Below the pieces are notes generated by a model, which had not been told where the DNA came from, searched no databases, and was given only the letters and a program-made list of their open reading frames with translations. 64,000 bases of DNA from Mesobacillus boroniphilus (lineage in GTDB: Bacteria > Bacillota > Bacilli > Bacillales > Cytobacillaceae): contig NZ_QTKX01000001.1 of the NCBI RefSeq assembly GCF_018424685.1, positions 186,001-250,000 on the forward strand, written 5' to 3'. The translations under genes were made by a program, and so were the position numbers. This document shows, one piece after another, positions 35,523-44,203 of the stretch (the stretch's first letter is position 1; each line of letters begins with the position of its first letter).

Positions 35523-36806
35523 ATGAAAGAGAAGTCCTATCAAACCAACCACCGAAGAATAGCAACAGCCCTTTCGATTATTCCAGGGCTAGGGCAGCTA
35601 TACAACAAACAATATTTGAAAGGAATCGCTTTTCTCATTTTGACGGGTGCATTCTTTGGAGTATTCTCAGACCTGCTCAACATGGGATTATGGGGACTTT
35701 TCACATTAGGGGAAAAAATACCTCGTGACCATTCCATCTTCCTGATGGTTGAAGGCATCCTGGCACTCATCGTCCTGCTCTTTGGAATAGGTTTTTATTT
35801 ATTCAATTTAAATGATGCCTATAAGACCGGCCTAAAAAGAGACATGGGTGAGAGGCTAAGCAGTGTTAAGGAGCAATATAACAACTTGATCGATAATGGG
35901 TTCCCATATTTGATCATGTCACCTGGATTCCTGCTATTGATTTTTGTTGTTGTATTCCCAATTCTTTTCGTAGTCTTACTAGCATTTACAAACTATGATC
36001 TATACCATTCTCCACCTGCGAAATTAGTTGACTGGGTTGGACTTAAAAATTTCTTTGATTTGTTCCAACTAGAGTCTTGGCGTCAGACATTCTTCTCCGT
36101 ACTTTCATGGACAATCATTTGGACTTTCGTTGCGACAACTTTCCAAGTTGCATTGGGTATGTTCCTGGCGATTCTCGTAAACCAAAAGGATGTAAAAGGA
36201 AAGGCAATCATCCGTACAGTATTCATTCTTCCTTGGGCAGTGCCAGCATTCGTTTCCATCCTTGTATTTGCTGGTATGTTCAACGAATCATTTGGTGCCA
36301 TCAACCGTGATATCCTTGGATTCTTTGGAATCGATCCAATTCCATGGATGACAGAAGCGATGTATACGAAAATCGCATTGATCATGATTCAAACATGGCT
36401 TGGGTTCCCGTTCATTTTCGCAATGGTTACAGGTGTCCTTCAATCCATTCCTGAAGAATTATATGAAGCAGCGACAGTGGACGGAGCGACGAACTTCCAG
36501 AAATTCAAGAACATTACATTGCCGCTCGTGCTATTCGCTACAGCGCCAATCCTGATTACGCAATACACATTTAACTTCAATAACTTTAATATAATTTATC
36601 TCTTTAATGGCGGCGGACCTGCAGTTCCAGGCGCCAATGCAGGAGGAACAGATATCCTGATTTCGTGGATTTACAGCCTCACGATGACATCTGCACAATA
36701 TTCAAAAGCAGCAGCCATTACAATGCTTCTTTCATTGATTGTTATTGGAGTAGCTTTATGGCAGTTCAAGAGAACGAAATCATTCCAAGAAGAGGATATG
36801 ATGTAA
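35523..36806 (+). CDS. mdxF: Maltodextrin ABC transporter permease, MalF type
   Basis: 427 aa, AAAGGGG upstream. A short N-terminal segment with paired helices (IIPGLGQLYNKQYLKG) precedes the six-helix permease core; the EAA loop reads EELYEAATVDGATNFQKFKNITLPL and docks the ATPase. It forms the membrane channel with MdxG. No ATPase gene is present; in B. subtilis the shared MsmX serves this transporter. Confidence 0.93.
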   Translation: MKEKSYQTNHRRIATALSIIPGLGQLYNKQYLKGIAFLILTGAFFGVFSDLLNMGLWGLFTLGEKIPRDHSIFLMVEGILALIVLLFGIGFYLFNLNDAYKTGLKRDMGERLSSVKEQYNNLIDNGFPYLIMSPGFLLLIFVVVFPILFVVLLAFTNYDLYHSPPAKLVDWVGLKNFFDLFQLESWRQTFFSVLSWTIIWTFVATTFQVALGMFLAILVNQKDVKGKAIIRTVFILPWAVPAFVSILVFAGMFNESFGAINRDILGFFGIDPIPWMTEAMYTKIALIMIQTWLGFPFIFAMVTGVLQSIPEELYEAATVDGATNFQKFKNITLPLVLFATAPILITQYTFNFNNFNIIYLFNGGGPAVPGANAGGTDILISWIYSLTMTSAQYSKAAAITMLLSLIVIGVALWQFKRTKSFQEEDMM

Positions 36807-36807
36807 T

Positions 36808-37650
36808 ATGAGTATCAAACGACAGAAATATCTCAGACTGACATTAACGTATCTTGTGATTTTGGCTATGTTTGCGATCATTATCTACCCGCTCCTTTGG
36901 ATTGTCGGCTCATCCTTCAATCCGGGGCAGAGCTTATCCGGTTCAAACATCATTCCGAAAAATGCTACGCTTGCTCACTATAAAGAGCTTTTCGATACTA
37001 ACCAAAGCGCGTACTTGTACTGGTACTGGAATTCACTGAAAGTAAGCGTGCTGACAATGGTATTCACAGTCATCCTTGTAAGCCTGACTGCGTATTCCTT
37101 CTCGCGTTACCGCTTCATCGGACGTAAAAACAGCTTGATGACATTCCTGATCCTGCAGATGATTCCAAACTTTGCAGCATTGATCGCGATTTTCATTCTT
37201 GCTTTATTGACTGGCTTACTTGACACTCATTTAGGCTTGATCCTTGTATATGTTGGGGGCGCAATCCCGATGAATACTTGGTTGATGAAAGGATATCTTG
37301 ATACAATTCCGAAAGAACTTGATGAATCAGCTAAAATGGACGGTGCCGGCCACTTGAGGATTTTCTTCCAAATCGTCATGCCGCTTGCGACACCAATTAT
37401 CGCGGTTGTAGCATTGTTCGCGTTCATCGCTCCTTTCGGGGATTTCATCCTTGCCAGGATTCTTTTAAGAACAGAAGAAAAGTACACACTTGCTGTTGGT
37501 CTATATGATATGGTAGCCAAACAGTTCGGTGCGGAATTTACGACATTCGCAGCAGGTGCTGTATTAATTGCGGTACCAATTGCGATCCTGTTTCTGTCAT
37601 TCCAAAAATACTTTGTTTCTGGTTTGACGGCTGGTGGAACAAAAGGATAA
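36808..37650 (+). CDS. mdxG: Maltodextrin ABC transporter permease, MalG type
   Basis: 280 aa starting 1 bp after the mdxF stop. Six helices and the EAA loop KELDESAKMDGAGHLRIFFQ; NTWLMKGYLDTIP precedes it as in MalG. Second half of the transport channel. Confidence 0.94.
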   Translation: MSIKRQKYLRLTLTYLVILAMFAIIIYPLLWIVGSSFNPGQSLSGSNIIPKNATLAHYKELFDTNQSAYLYWYWNSLKVSVLTMVFTVILVSLTAYSFSRYRFIGRKNSLMTFLILQMIPNFAALIAIFILALLTGLLDTHLGLILVYVGGAIPMNTWLMKGYLDTIPKELDESAKMDGAGHLRIFFQIVMPLATPIIAVVALFAFIAPFGDFILARILLRTEEKYTLAVGLYDMVAKQFGAEFTTFAAGAVLIAVPIAILFLSFQKYFVSGLTAGGTKG

Positions 37651-37672
37651 TCTATTAGGGCAGACAATTTTT

Positions 37673-37700
37673 AAGCAAAGGCCATATATGGTCTTTGCTT
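37673..37700 (+). terminator. Hairpin after mdxG
   Basis: AAGCAAAGGCC pairs with GGTCTTTGCTT around ATATAT (one G-T). The following T-run is poor, so the amylase gene 22 bp later may be reached by readthrough or RNA processing. Confidence 0.55.
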
Positions 37701-37721
37701 AAATTATGAGGAGGACCGGAG

Positions 37722-39254
37722 ATGAAAAAAATTCTCATCTTCATCTTGATTCCGTTTCTTCTTTTTAACGCCCTCCCTGTAGGCGCGGTTGAAAATGAAG
37801 GACGCAAATGGCAGGATGAAACAATTTACTTTTTAATGGTTGACCGTTTTAACAACGGTGACAATAGCAATGATTTCGAGGTTGATGCAAATGACCCGAA
37901 AGCCTATCATGGAGGCGACTTCCAGGGTGTCATCGACCAGCTGGATTATATTAAGGATATGGGGTTTACCGCAATATGGCTGACGCCCGTATTCGATAAT
38001 GTAGATAAAGGGTACCATGGTTATTGGATCAAGGACTTCTATAATACGGAAGAGCATTTTGGAAGCGTTGACAAATTTAAAGAGCTGGTAAAGGAGGCAC
38101 ATGATCGTGACATCAAGATCATACTTGACTTTGTTGTCAACCATGTCGCTCCAGAACACGAATGGGTAAATGATCCAGCCAAGAAGGACTGGTTCCATGA
38201 AAAACAGGATATTTTTGACTGGAATGACCAGAAACAGCTGGAGAATAACTGGCTTTTTGGACTGCCAGATTTAGCTCAGGAAAACCCCGAGACAAGGGAA
38301 TATTTATTGGATGCCGCTAAATGGTGGATTGAAGAAACGAATATCGATGGCTACAGGCTGGATACTGTCCGCCACGTACCGGTGGAGTTCTGGGAAGATT
38401 TTTCAAAAGAACTGAAAAGTGTCAAAGATGATTTTTACCTGATTGGTGAGGTTTGGTCTGAGGATCCAAATTATATCGCTGAATATGATAAGGCGGGAAT
38501 CGATGGCTTTGTCGATTTTCCATTGAATGAGCAGCTGCGTACAGCATTCGAAAAACCTGATCAGACTTTGGACTGGCTGTTAACAACAGCTAAAAGAAAT
38601 AAAGCGATATACGAAAACCCGGAATTGATGGGTAATTTTATCGATAACCATGATATGGTCAGGTTCACAAGGAAGGCGGTCCAGAATAGGCACCATCCAG
38701 GAACGAGATGGAAAATGGCGCTGACTTATATGTACACTGCCCCAGGAATCCCGATTGTATATTATGGAAGCGAGATTGCCCTTGATGGCGGAGAAGATCC
38801 AGATAACCGCAGGCAAATGAGCTTCAGGGCTGATAAAGAATTAATCGATTATATCACGAAGATTGGTGAGCTGCGCAATGACCTTCCTTCTTTAAGAAGA
38901 GGGGATTTGGAAGTCCTTTATGAAAAGAAAGGCATGGCTGTTTTCAAAAGGACGTATAAGAACGAAACTTCTGTCATTGCCATCAATAACACGTCAAATA
39001 CTCAGAATGTCACCTTGACAGCGGATCAGCTGGAAGATGATAAAGAGCTGAGAGGCTTGCTTGCAGACGATCTTGTCAGAAGCAAGGATGGAGAGTATAA
39101 CCTGGCATTAGAACGGGAAAAAGCAGAAATTTATGTGCTGGCTGACAAAACCGGCTTGAATATTCCTTATTTATTGGCAATGGGTGCCGTATATGCTGCT
39201 TTCTTCGGCTTCATTTTCCTCCTTTTCAAAAGAAGGAAGCGAAGCAAGGAATAA
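37722..39254 (+). CDS. Secreted, C-terminally membrane-anchored alpha-amylase (GH13)
   Basis: 510 aa. Signal peptide (1-23, ending VGAVE), GH13 barrel with catalytic Asp214 (GYRLDTVRH), Glu243 (IGEVWSE) and Asp311 (IDNHDMVR), a beta-sandwich domain from ~400, and a C-terminal helix (about 482-502) followed by KRRKRSK. It would therefore sit outside the membrane, tethered at its C-terminus, and release maltodextrins next to MdxE. AGGAGGACCGG precedes the ATG. Same operon direction as mdxEFG. Confidence 0.92.
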   Translation: MKKILIFILIPFLLFNALPVGAVENEGRKWQDETIYFLMVDRFNNGDNSNDFEVDANDPKAYHGGDFQGVIDQLDYIKDMGFTAIWLTPVFDNVDKGYHGYWIKDFYNTEEHFGSVDKFKELVKEAHDRDIKIILDFVVNHVAPEHEWVNDPAKKDWFHEKQDIFDWNDQKQLENNWLFGLPDLAQENPETREYLLDAAKWWIEETNIDGYRLDTVRHVPVEFWEDFSKELKSVKDDFYLIGEVWSEDPNYIAEYDKAGIDGFVDFPLNEQLRTAFEKPDQTLDWLLTTAKRNKAIYENPELMGNFIDNHDMVRFTRKAVQNRHHPGTRWKMALTYMYTAPGIPIVYYGSEIALDGGEDPDNRRQMSFRADKELIDYITKIGELRNDLPSLRRGDLEVLYEKKGMAVFKRTYKNETSVIAINNTSNTQNVTLTADQLEDDKELRGLLADDLVRSKDGEYNLALEREKAEIYVLADKTGLNIPYLLAMGAVYAAFFGFIFLLFKRRKRSKE

Positions 39255-39381
39255 GGAGAGTTAGACCAAAACTTGCCACCATTGTTGTGTTTATGGTGAC
39301 ATGAAAAAATAAGTAAAAAAACTGGACAATTCATTTATAATAGAGATAAGGATTTTTTCTGGCAAAAGGGAGGGGAACTTT

Positions 39382-40425
39382 ATGGCTGTCACAATAAAAG
39401 ATGTTGCGAAGGTAGCAAATGTCGCGCCTTCAACTGTCTCGCGTGTAATCGCCAATAGTCCGAGAATCAGCGAAAAAACGAAAGAAAGAGTCAGGGAGGT
39501 TATGGACCAGCTTGGGTATCACCCAAACTTCATCGCCAGAAGCCTAGCTAGCCAATCTACTCGGGCAATCGGTCTGGTAATGCCGAGCTCTACCGATGTC
39601 GTATTCCAAAACCCGTTCTTTCCAACTGTCTTGACAGGATTGAGCGAAGGAGCGCATTCAAAGCAGTACGCCCTTCATATGACTACCGGGAAAACAGAGG
39701 ATGAAATTTTCGATGGTGTTGTCGCGATGGTTCAGGGCGGCAGAGTGGATGGTGTTGTTCTTTTATATTCGAAGGTGGAAGACAGGGTCATTGCTTATTT
39801 GAAGGAAAGAAATTTTCCGTTTGTTGTAATCGGCAAGCCATTTAAAGATGATGAAAATACCAGTTATGTGGATAATGATAATTTTAAAGCTGGCAAAGAA
39901 GTGACCGAGCATTTAATCCAGCTTGGTCATGACCTGATTGGTTTCATCGGTGGTAATTTGGATTTAGTCGTGACGGTTGAACGCCTGCTGGGTTATGAAA
40001 AAGCTTTGAGAAACTCCGGGATTCATCTGGAAGACAAGTATATTGTCAATGATGAATTCCTTCGTGAAAGCGGCCAGGATGCTGTTGAGGTTTTGCTTTC
40101 GTTAGACCAGCCGCCTACCGCAATAGTAGTTACCGATGACTTGATGGCACTTGGTGTGTTGAATAAGCTGGATGAAATGGGTATTGCGGTACCTCAAGAT
40201 GTTTCCATTGTCAGTTTTAACAATGTGCTGATTGCTGAAATGGCAAGACCACCATTAACTTCTGTAGATATTAACATTTTCGATCTGGGATACCAGGCTG
40301 CGAAAAGTTTGATTCAAAAGATAGAAAATCCTAATGAGCCAATCAAACGGATTATCGTTCCATTCAAGATTGTTACACGATATTCTTGCGGTCATCCTAA
40401 GGATTATAAAGAAGTACTGATATAA
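39382..40425 (+). CDS. malR: LacI-family maltose/maltodextrin regulator
   Basis: 347 aa, GGGAGGGG upstream. N-terminal helix-turn-helix and hinge: MAVTIKDVAKVANVAPSTVS then RVIANSPRISEKTKERVREVM; the periplasmic-binding-like effector domain spans 60-340. It probably represses the mdx genes through the CG-centred palindromes at 33708 and 35200 and lets go when maltose or a maltodextrin binds. The name follows B. subtilis/streptococcal usage; MdxR is the alternative. Confidence 0.88.
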   Translation: MAVTIKDVAKVANVAPSTVSRVIANSPRISEKTKERVREVMDQLGYHPNFIARSLASQSTRAIGLVMPSSTDVVFQNPFFPTVLTGLSEGAHSKQYALHMTTGKTEDEIFDGVVAMVQGGRVDGVVLLYSKVEDRVIAYLKERNFPFVVIGKPFKDDENTSYVDNDNFKAGKEVTEHLIQLGHDLIGFIGGNLDLVVTVERLLGYEKALRNSGIHLEDKYIVNDEFLRESGQDAVEVLLSLDQPPTAIVVTDDLMALGVLNKLDEMGIAVPQDVSIVSFNNVLIAEMARPPLTSVDINIFDLGYQAAKSLIQKIENPNEPIKRIIVPFKIVTRYSCGHPKDYKEVLI

Positions 40426-40461
40426 AACAAAAAAGCAAAGCTAGCGCTTTGCTTTTTTGTT
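40426..40461. terminator. Bidirectional terminator between malR and the SDR gene
   Basis: AAACAAAAAAGCAAAG pairs perfectly with CTTTGCTTTTTTGTTT around CTAGCG; T-runs on both strands. Confidence 0.93.
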
Positions 40462-41327
40462 TAGCCATTTACAATAGTGCCCCCATTTACATGAATTGTC
40501 TGCCCGCTTACATAAGTAGAGTCATCACTTGCTAGATACACGTATGCGGGTGCCAGTTCGTATGGCTGGCCAGCTCGTCCCATTGGCGAATTCGTGCCGA
40601 ACTTCGCGACTTCTTCAGCAGAGAAGGTTGACGGGATGAGAGGCGTCCAGATTGGACCAGGTGCAACGCTGTTTACACGTATGCCCTGTGAAGCAAGGGA
40701 CATAGCAAGAGAGCGCGTAAACGTAACAATAGCACCTTTAGTCGAAGAGTAGTCGAGCAGCTTCTCATTACCTTTATATGCGGTTATAGAGGAGGTATTA
40801 ATGATTGTGCTGCCATTCTTCAAGTGCGGTAGAACTGCCTTTGTCAGGTGGAAGATTGAGAATACATTCGTGCGGAACGTCTTCTCCAACTGGTCCGCAG
40901 AGATATCGAGAAGGCTCTTTTGCGGATGCTGTTCTGCTGCGTTATTGACGAGGATATCAATTTTCCCGAACTCATCAAGAGTTTTCTTCGTCGCTTCCTC
41001 ACAGAAAAGCTCACTTCCGACATCACCAGCAAGCAGCAGGCATTTCCGGCCTTCAGCTTCAATCAGTTCTTTTGTGGTTTGGGCGTCATTGCTTTCCTCC
41101 AGATAGACAATCGCTACATCTGCACCTTCTTTTGCAAAATAAATCGCAACAGATTTGCCAATTCCGCTATCGCCACCCGTAATCAGGGCAACTTTACCAG
41201 CTAGTTTTCCAGATCCATTATAATTTTCATCGACAGATTTAGGTTCAGGGTTCATTTCCGGCTCAGTGCCAGGCTGATGATCTTGATGCTGAGGCGGAAA
41301 GCCCTGTTTTTTATTTTCATTAGACAT
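40461..41327 (-). CDS. SDR-family oxidoreductase (YdaD/YhxC type)
   Basis: 288 aa from the ATG of MSNENKKQGFPPQHQDHQPG, with AAAGGAGTG 9 bp upstream; a longer frame to 41360 lacks a site. A hydrophilic Pro/Gln-rich head (1-45) precedes the Rossmann fold: TGGDSGIGKS (NAD(P) loop), NNAAEQHP, catalytic Ser in SSITAYKG and YSSTKGA (Tyr-x-x-x-Lys). The long head is typical of the general-stress dehydrogenases YdaD and YhxC of B. subtilis. Substrate unknown. Confidence 0.88.
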   Translation of the reverse strand: MSNENKKQGFPPQHQDHQPGTEPEMNPEPKSVDENYNGSGKLAGKVALITGGDSGIGKSVAIYFAKEGADVAIVYLEESNDAQTTKELIEAEGRKCLLLAGDVGSELFCEEATKKTLDEFGKIDILVNNAAEQHPQKSLLDISADQLEKTFRTNVFSIFHLTKAVLPHLKNGSTIINTSSITAYKGNEKLLDYSSTKGAIVTFTRSLAMSLASQGIRVNSVAPGPIWTPLIPSTFSAEEVAKFGTNSPMGRAGQPYELAPAYVYLASDDSTYVSGQTIHVNGGTIVNG

Positions 41328-41367
41328 AGAACAATTCACTCCTTTAATATGAATCACCATTTATTAA

Positions 41368-41393
41368 ATTCCTTTAAAATCCAGATTAAAAAC
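41368..41393 (-). promoter_or_regulatory. Weak sigma-B-like promoter of the SDR gene
   Basis: On minus: GTTTTT (41393-41388), 14-bp spacer, AGGAAT (41373-41368), against the consensus GTTTAA-N12-15-GGGTAT. Only four of six -10 bases match. The link to the general stress response rests mainly on the family. Confidence 0.3.
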
Positions 41394-41558
41394 ATGGAAA
41401 TTACTTCATTTTAGGAGAAATGCAAGTAGAATATCTGATCCGGCTTGGATTAGCTTGTTAAAAGCCGAAAATGGATAGAGTAGGGGACCTGCATTGCCCG
41501 AAATAGTGAAATGATACGAAAAAGGGTAAAAAGCAGAAGATTTGCATACGCAACAAAC

Positions 41559-41592
41559 AAAAAAAGCAGCCCCCTTAAAAGGGAGCCGCTCC
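41559..41592 (-). terminator. Terminator after the CoA-disulfide reductase gene
   Basis: On minus, GCGGCTCCCTTTT pairs with AAGGGGGCTGC (imperfect), followed by TTTTTTT. Confidence 0.75.
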
Positions 41593-41598
41593 ATTTTA

Positions 41599-43251
41599 CT
41601 ATTGAAGTTTATTTTTAAAGATTGAATAAGTTTTATATCCGCCAGTCAGGTTCTTGACCTTAAATCCATTTTGCTGAAGGATACGGGAAGCTAGGTAACC
41701 CCTCAGGCCAACCTGGCAAGTGATCAGGATTGTTTCATCCTTTGGAAGCTCATCAAGACGATTGCGCAAGTCATCAAGCGGAATATTCTTTGAGCCTTCA
41801 ATTTTGCCTTGCGCATATTCTTTTTCAGTTCGTACGTCGACCATCAACGCGCCGTCCTTGATTAAATCGTCAGCTTCATAATGCTGGACAGTTTCAATTG
41901 TGCCGTCAACAATATTGGATGCTACATAACCAGCCATGTTCACTGGGTCTTTTGCAGAAGAGAATGGTGGTGCGTATGCAAGCTCAAGCTCTTGAAGGTC
42001 GTAGACGCTCAATCCGCCCTTGATAGCAGTTGCGATGACATCAATCCGCTTGTCAACACCATCTTTACCCACTGCCTGTGCACCGAAGATCTTGCCAGTA
42101 TCTCTGTCAAAAATCACTTTAAGTGAGATTTGCTCTGCGCCAGGATAGTAACCAGCGTGAGATAGTGGGTGGATATGAACTGCTTCATATGGGATTCCCA
42201 GTCTGCGCAGTAGTTTTTCACTGTTACCAGTAGTAGCTGCCGTCAATTCGAATACTTTAACGATTGAAGTGCCAAGTGTACCAGGATAGGCAATATTTCG
42301 GCCATTGATATGATGTCCGACAATATGCGCCTGGCGGTTTGCCGGCCATGCCAGCGGAATCATTGTTGGCTGACCATTGATATAGTCAGTAACCTCGATC
42401 GCATCTCCCATTGCATAGATTGATTCATCAGATGTTTGCAGGTATTCATTAACTTTGATGCCGCCGCGTTCGCCAACTTCAAGTCCAGCATTCACTGCAA
42501 GTTGGTTCTCAGGACGCACTCCGATTGACAGGATGATTAATTCTGACTCAAGGACCTTGCCGCTTTCAAGGACAACTTTTGTGCCATTTTCTTGAACGTC
42601 AGTGATTCCGTCTTCCAAGATTAGCTCAACGCCATTCTTTCTTAGTTCATCCTCAACGATTGCAGCCATTTCTGGGTCAACTGGACCCATAACCTGTGGC
42701 AGTTTCTCAACGAGAGTAACATTGACACCAGCATGGACAAGGTTTTCAGCCATTTCCAGACCAATGAAGCCTCCGCCAATTACAACTGCATTATTCGGTT
42801 TATTGTCTTCAAGGTATGCCTTGATTTTATCCATATCCGGAATATTTCTAAGCGTAAATACATTTGCGCTCTTCAAGCCTTCAATAGGAGGAACGATTGG
42901 TTTCGCTCCAGGTGATAAAACTAGTACGTCAAAGCTTTCCTTGTATTCTTCACCAGTTTGAACATGTTTGATAGATACAGTTTTCTCTTCACGATTGATT
43001 GCAGTGACTTCAGAAAAATTACGGATATCAAGGTTGTAGCGTGCATTCATGCCTTCAACAGTTTGAAGAAGCAACTTTTTGCGGTCTTCAATGACCCCAC
43101 TGATATGATAAGGCAGTCCGCAGTTTGCGAAAGAAATGAATTCTCCTCTTTCAAAAAGAACAATCTCAGCCTGTTCATCTAGTCTTCTAAGTTTAGTTGC
43201 TGTAGTTGCTCCACCTGCTACACCGCCAACGATTACGATTTTTTTACCCAT
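41599..43251 (-). CDS. cdr: CoA-disulfide reductase / NADH-dependent persulfide reductase with rhodanese domain
   Basis: 550 aa. FAD/NAD disulfide-reductase fold (IVGGVAGGATTATKLRR; VVIGGGFIGLEMAENL; YAMGDAIEVTDYI) with a single active Cys44 in FANCGLPYHISG as in CoA-disulfide reductases. Residues ~455-550 are a rhodanese domain with catalytic Cys512 (LITCQVGLRG). The fusion is known from Npsr/CoADR-RHD enzymes that reduce CoA-persulfide or polysulfide with NAD(P)H. Cytosolic thiol and sulfane-sulfur homeostasis is the likely role, supported by the CstR-like operator in its promoter. Confidence 0.92.
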   Translation of the reverse strand: MGKKIVIVGGVAGGATTATKLRRLDEQAEIVLFERGEFISFANCGLPYHISGVIEDRKKLLLQTVEGMNARYNLDIRNFSEVTAINREEKTVSIKHVQTGEEYKESFDVLVLSPGAKPIVPPIEGLKSANVFTLRNIPDMDKIKAYLEDNKPNNAVVIGGGFIGLEMAENLVHAGVNVTLVEKLPQVMGPVDPEMAAIVEDELRKNGVELILEDGITDVQENGTKVVLESGKVLESELIILSIGVRPENQLAVNAGLEVGERGGIKVNEYLQTSDESIYAMGDAIEVTDYINGQPTMIPLAWPANRQAHIVGHHINGRNIAYPGTLGTSIVKVFELTAATTGNSEKLLRRLGIPYEAVHIHPLSHAGYYPGAEQISLKVIFDRDTGKIFGAQAVGKDGVDKRIDVIATAIKGGLSVYDLQELELAYAPPFSSAKDPVNMAGYVASNIVDGTIETVQHYEADDLIKDGALMVDVRTEKEYAQGKIEGSKNIPLDDLRNRLDELPKDETILITCQVGLRGYLASRILQQNGFKVKNLTGGYKTYSIFKNKLQ

Positions 43252-43287
43252 TGTATTGTCATCCTTTCGGTTAAAAAATTTATGTGT

Positions 43288-43317
43288 TTTATACCCCTAC
43301 TGGTATATTAACGTGAA
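43288..43317 (-). promoter_or_regulatory. Promoter of cdr with an embedded CstR/CsoR-like operator
   Basis: On minus: TTCACG (43317-43312), 18-bp spacer, TATAAA (43293-43288). Plus-strand ATACCCCTACTGGTAT (43291-43306) fills the spacer and resembles ATACCCC-N-GGGGTAT operators of CsoR/CstR repressors. CstR senses persulfides and controls rhodanese and CoADR-type genes in staphylococci. Confidence 0.6.
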
Positions 43318-43339
43318 AATAGGGGGAATCCAATAGTAC

Positions 43340-43458
43340 TTTGTGAAGGATTTGTGAATGTTTTATCAAGTTAAGTATTCCTTACAGACAAAAGTCACAT
43401 CTGAATTAATACATTAATTTTAACGTGTTAATAGGACAATACCGTAGGCGGTTTGTGA
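43340..43458. promoter_or_regulatory. Three TTTGTGAA motifs in the cdr-yajQ intergenic region
   Basis: TTTGTGAAG and TTTGTGAAT in tandem at about 43340-43360 and TTTGTGAAC at about 43451. The motif resembles ResD half sites. Both flanking genes are on minus, the region is A/T rich and no promoter can be fixed, so the meaning is open. Confidence 0.3.
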
Positions 43459-43481
43459 ACCATTCATGACTTTTTATAAAG

Positions 43482-43515
43482 CAAAAGCGGACCATGCTCC
43501 CATAGTCCGCTTTTG
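43482..43515 (-). terminator. Terminator after yajQ
   Basis: CAAAAGCGGAC pairs with GTCCGCTTTTG around an 11-base loop, T-rich on the minus side. Confidence 0.85.
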
Positions 43516-43543
43516 ATCCAACATTATTAGTTTTAGCACTTTT

Positions 43544-44035
43544 TTAACGATAATTCACAAATTGCACATCTACTGTAAGATCTGCTTCTTTGACAGCTGC
43601 AATGATTTTTTGAAGATCATCACGGTTTTTACCTGTAACGCGGACCTGGTCATCCTGAACCTGGCTCTTGACCTTCAAGCCACTGTTCTTAATGGTTGTG
43701 TTGATCTTTTTGGCATTTTCCTTGTCAATCCCCTGGACCAGCTTAGCTCTCTGACGCACCGTACCACCTGAAGCGCGCTCGACTTTACCGTAGTCCAGAT
43801 TCTTTATAGGAATGCCGCGTTTAATCATCTTGCTGAATAGAACATCCTTCAACTGGTCAAGCTTAAACTCATCATCAGAAATTAGGACAAGTTCTTCTTT
43901 ATCAAGTGAAATATCACTTTTGCTACCTTTAAAATCGTAGCGATTCTGGATTTCTTTCATTGCGATGCTGATAGCATTGGTGACTTCAGACATTTCAACT
44001 TTGGATACAATATCAAATGAGCTCTCTTTAGACAT
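43544..44035 (-). CDS. yajQ: YajQ family nucleotide-binding protein
   Basis: 163 aa from the ATG of [13 protein letters not shown] (CGGAGGT 4 bp upstream); the frame extends to 44077 without a site. [28 protein letters not shown] and the C-terminal [12 protein letters not shown] are YajQ landmarks; two ferredoxin-like domains. Members bind RNA or c-di-GMP; in Xanthomonas YajQ is a c-di-GMP-dependent transcription co-regulator. Role in Bacilli unknown. Confidence 0.94.
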   Translation of the reverse strand: MSKESSFDIVSKVEMSEVTNAISIAMKEIQNRYDFKGSKSDISLDKEELVLISDDEFKLDQLKDVLFSKMIKRGIPIKNLDYGKVERASGGTVRQRAKLVQGIDKENAKKINTTIKNSGLKVKSQVQDDQVRVTGKNRDDLQKIIAAVKEADLTVDVQFVNYR

Positions 44036-44090
44036 GTTTACCTCCGGAATAAGGGAATTTTGCGGCACCCGAGACAAAGTACGATCTAAG

Positions 44091-44112
44091 GCGCTTTCGC
44101 TTTTGCTTACAT
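44091..44112. repeat. 3'-end fragment of the interspersed element
   Basis: AAGGCGCTTTCGCTTTTGCT matches the terminal 20 bp of the element at 45130-45246. It lies in the divergent yajQ-cvfB promoter region. Confidence 0.5.
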
Positions 44113-44203
44113 TATAGTAAAATATAGCAGTTCAAACAACTTTACGTAATTTAGAGCCTTAGCGCTTTGGGTAAAATGTTAATAACAAGGCAGGAGGGAT
44201 TTT

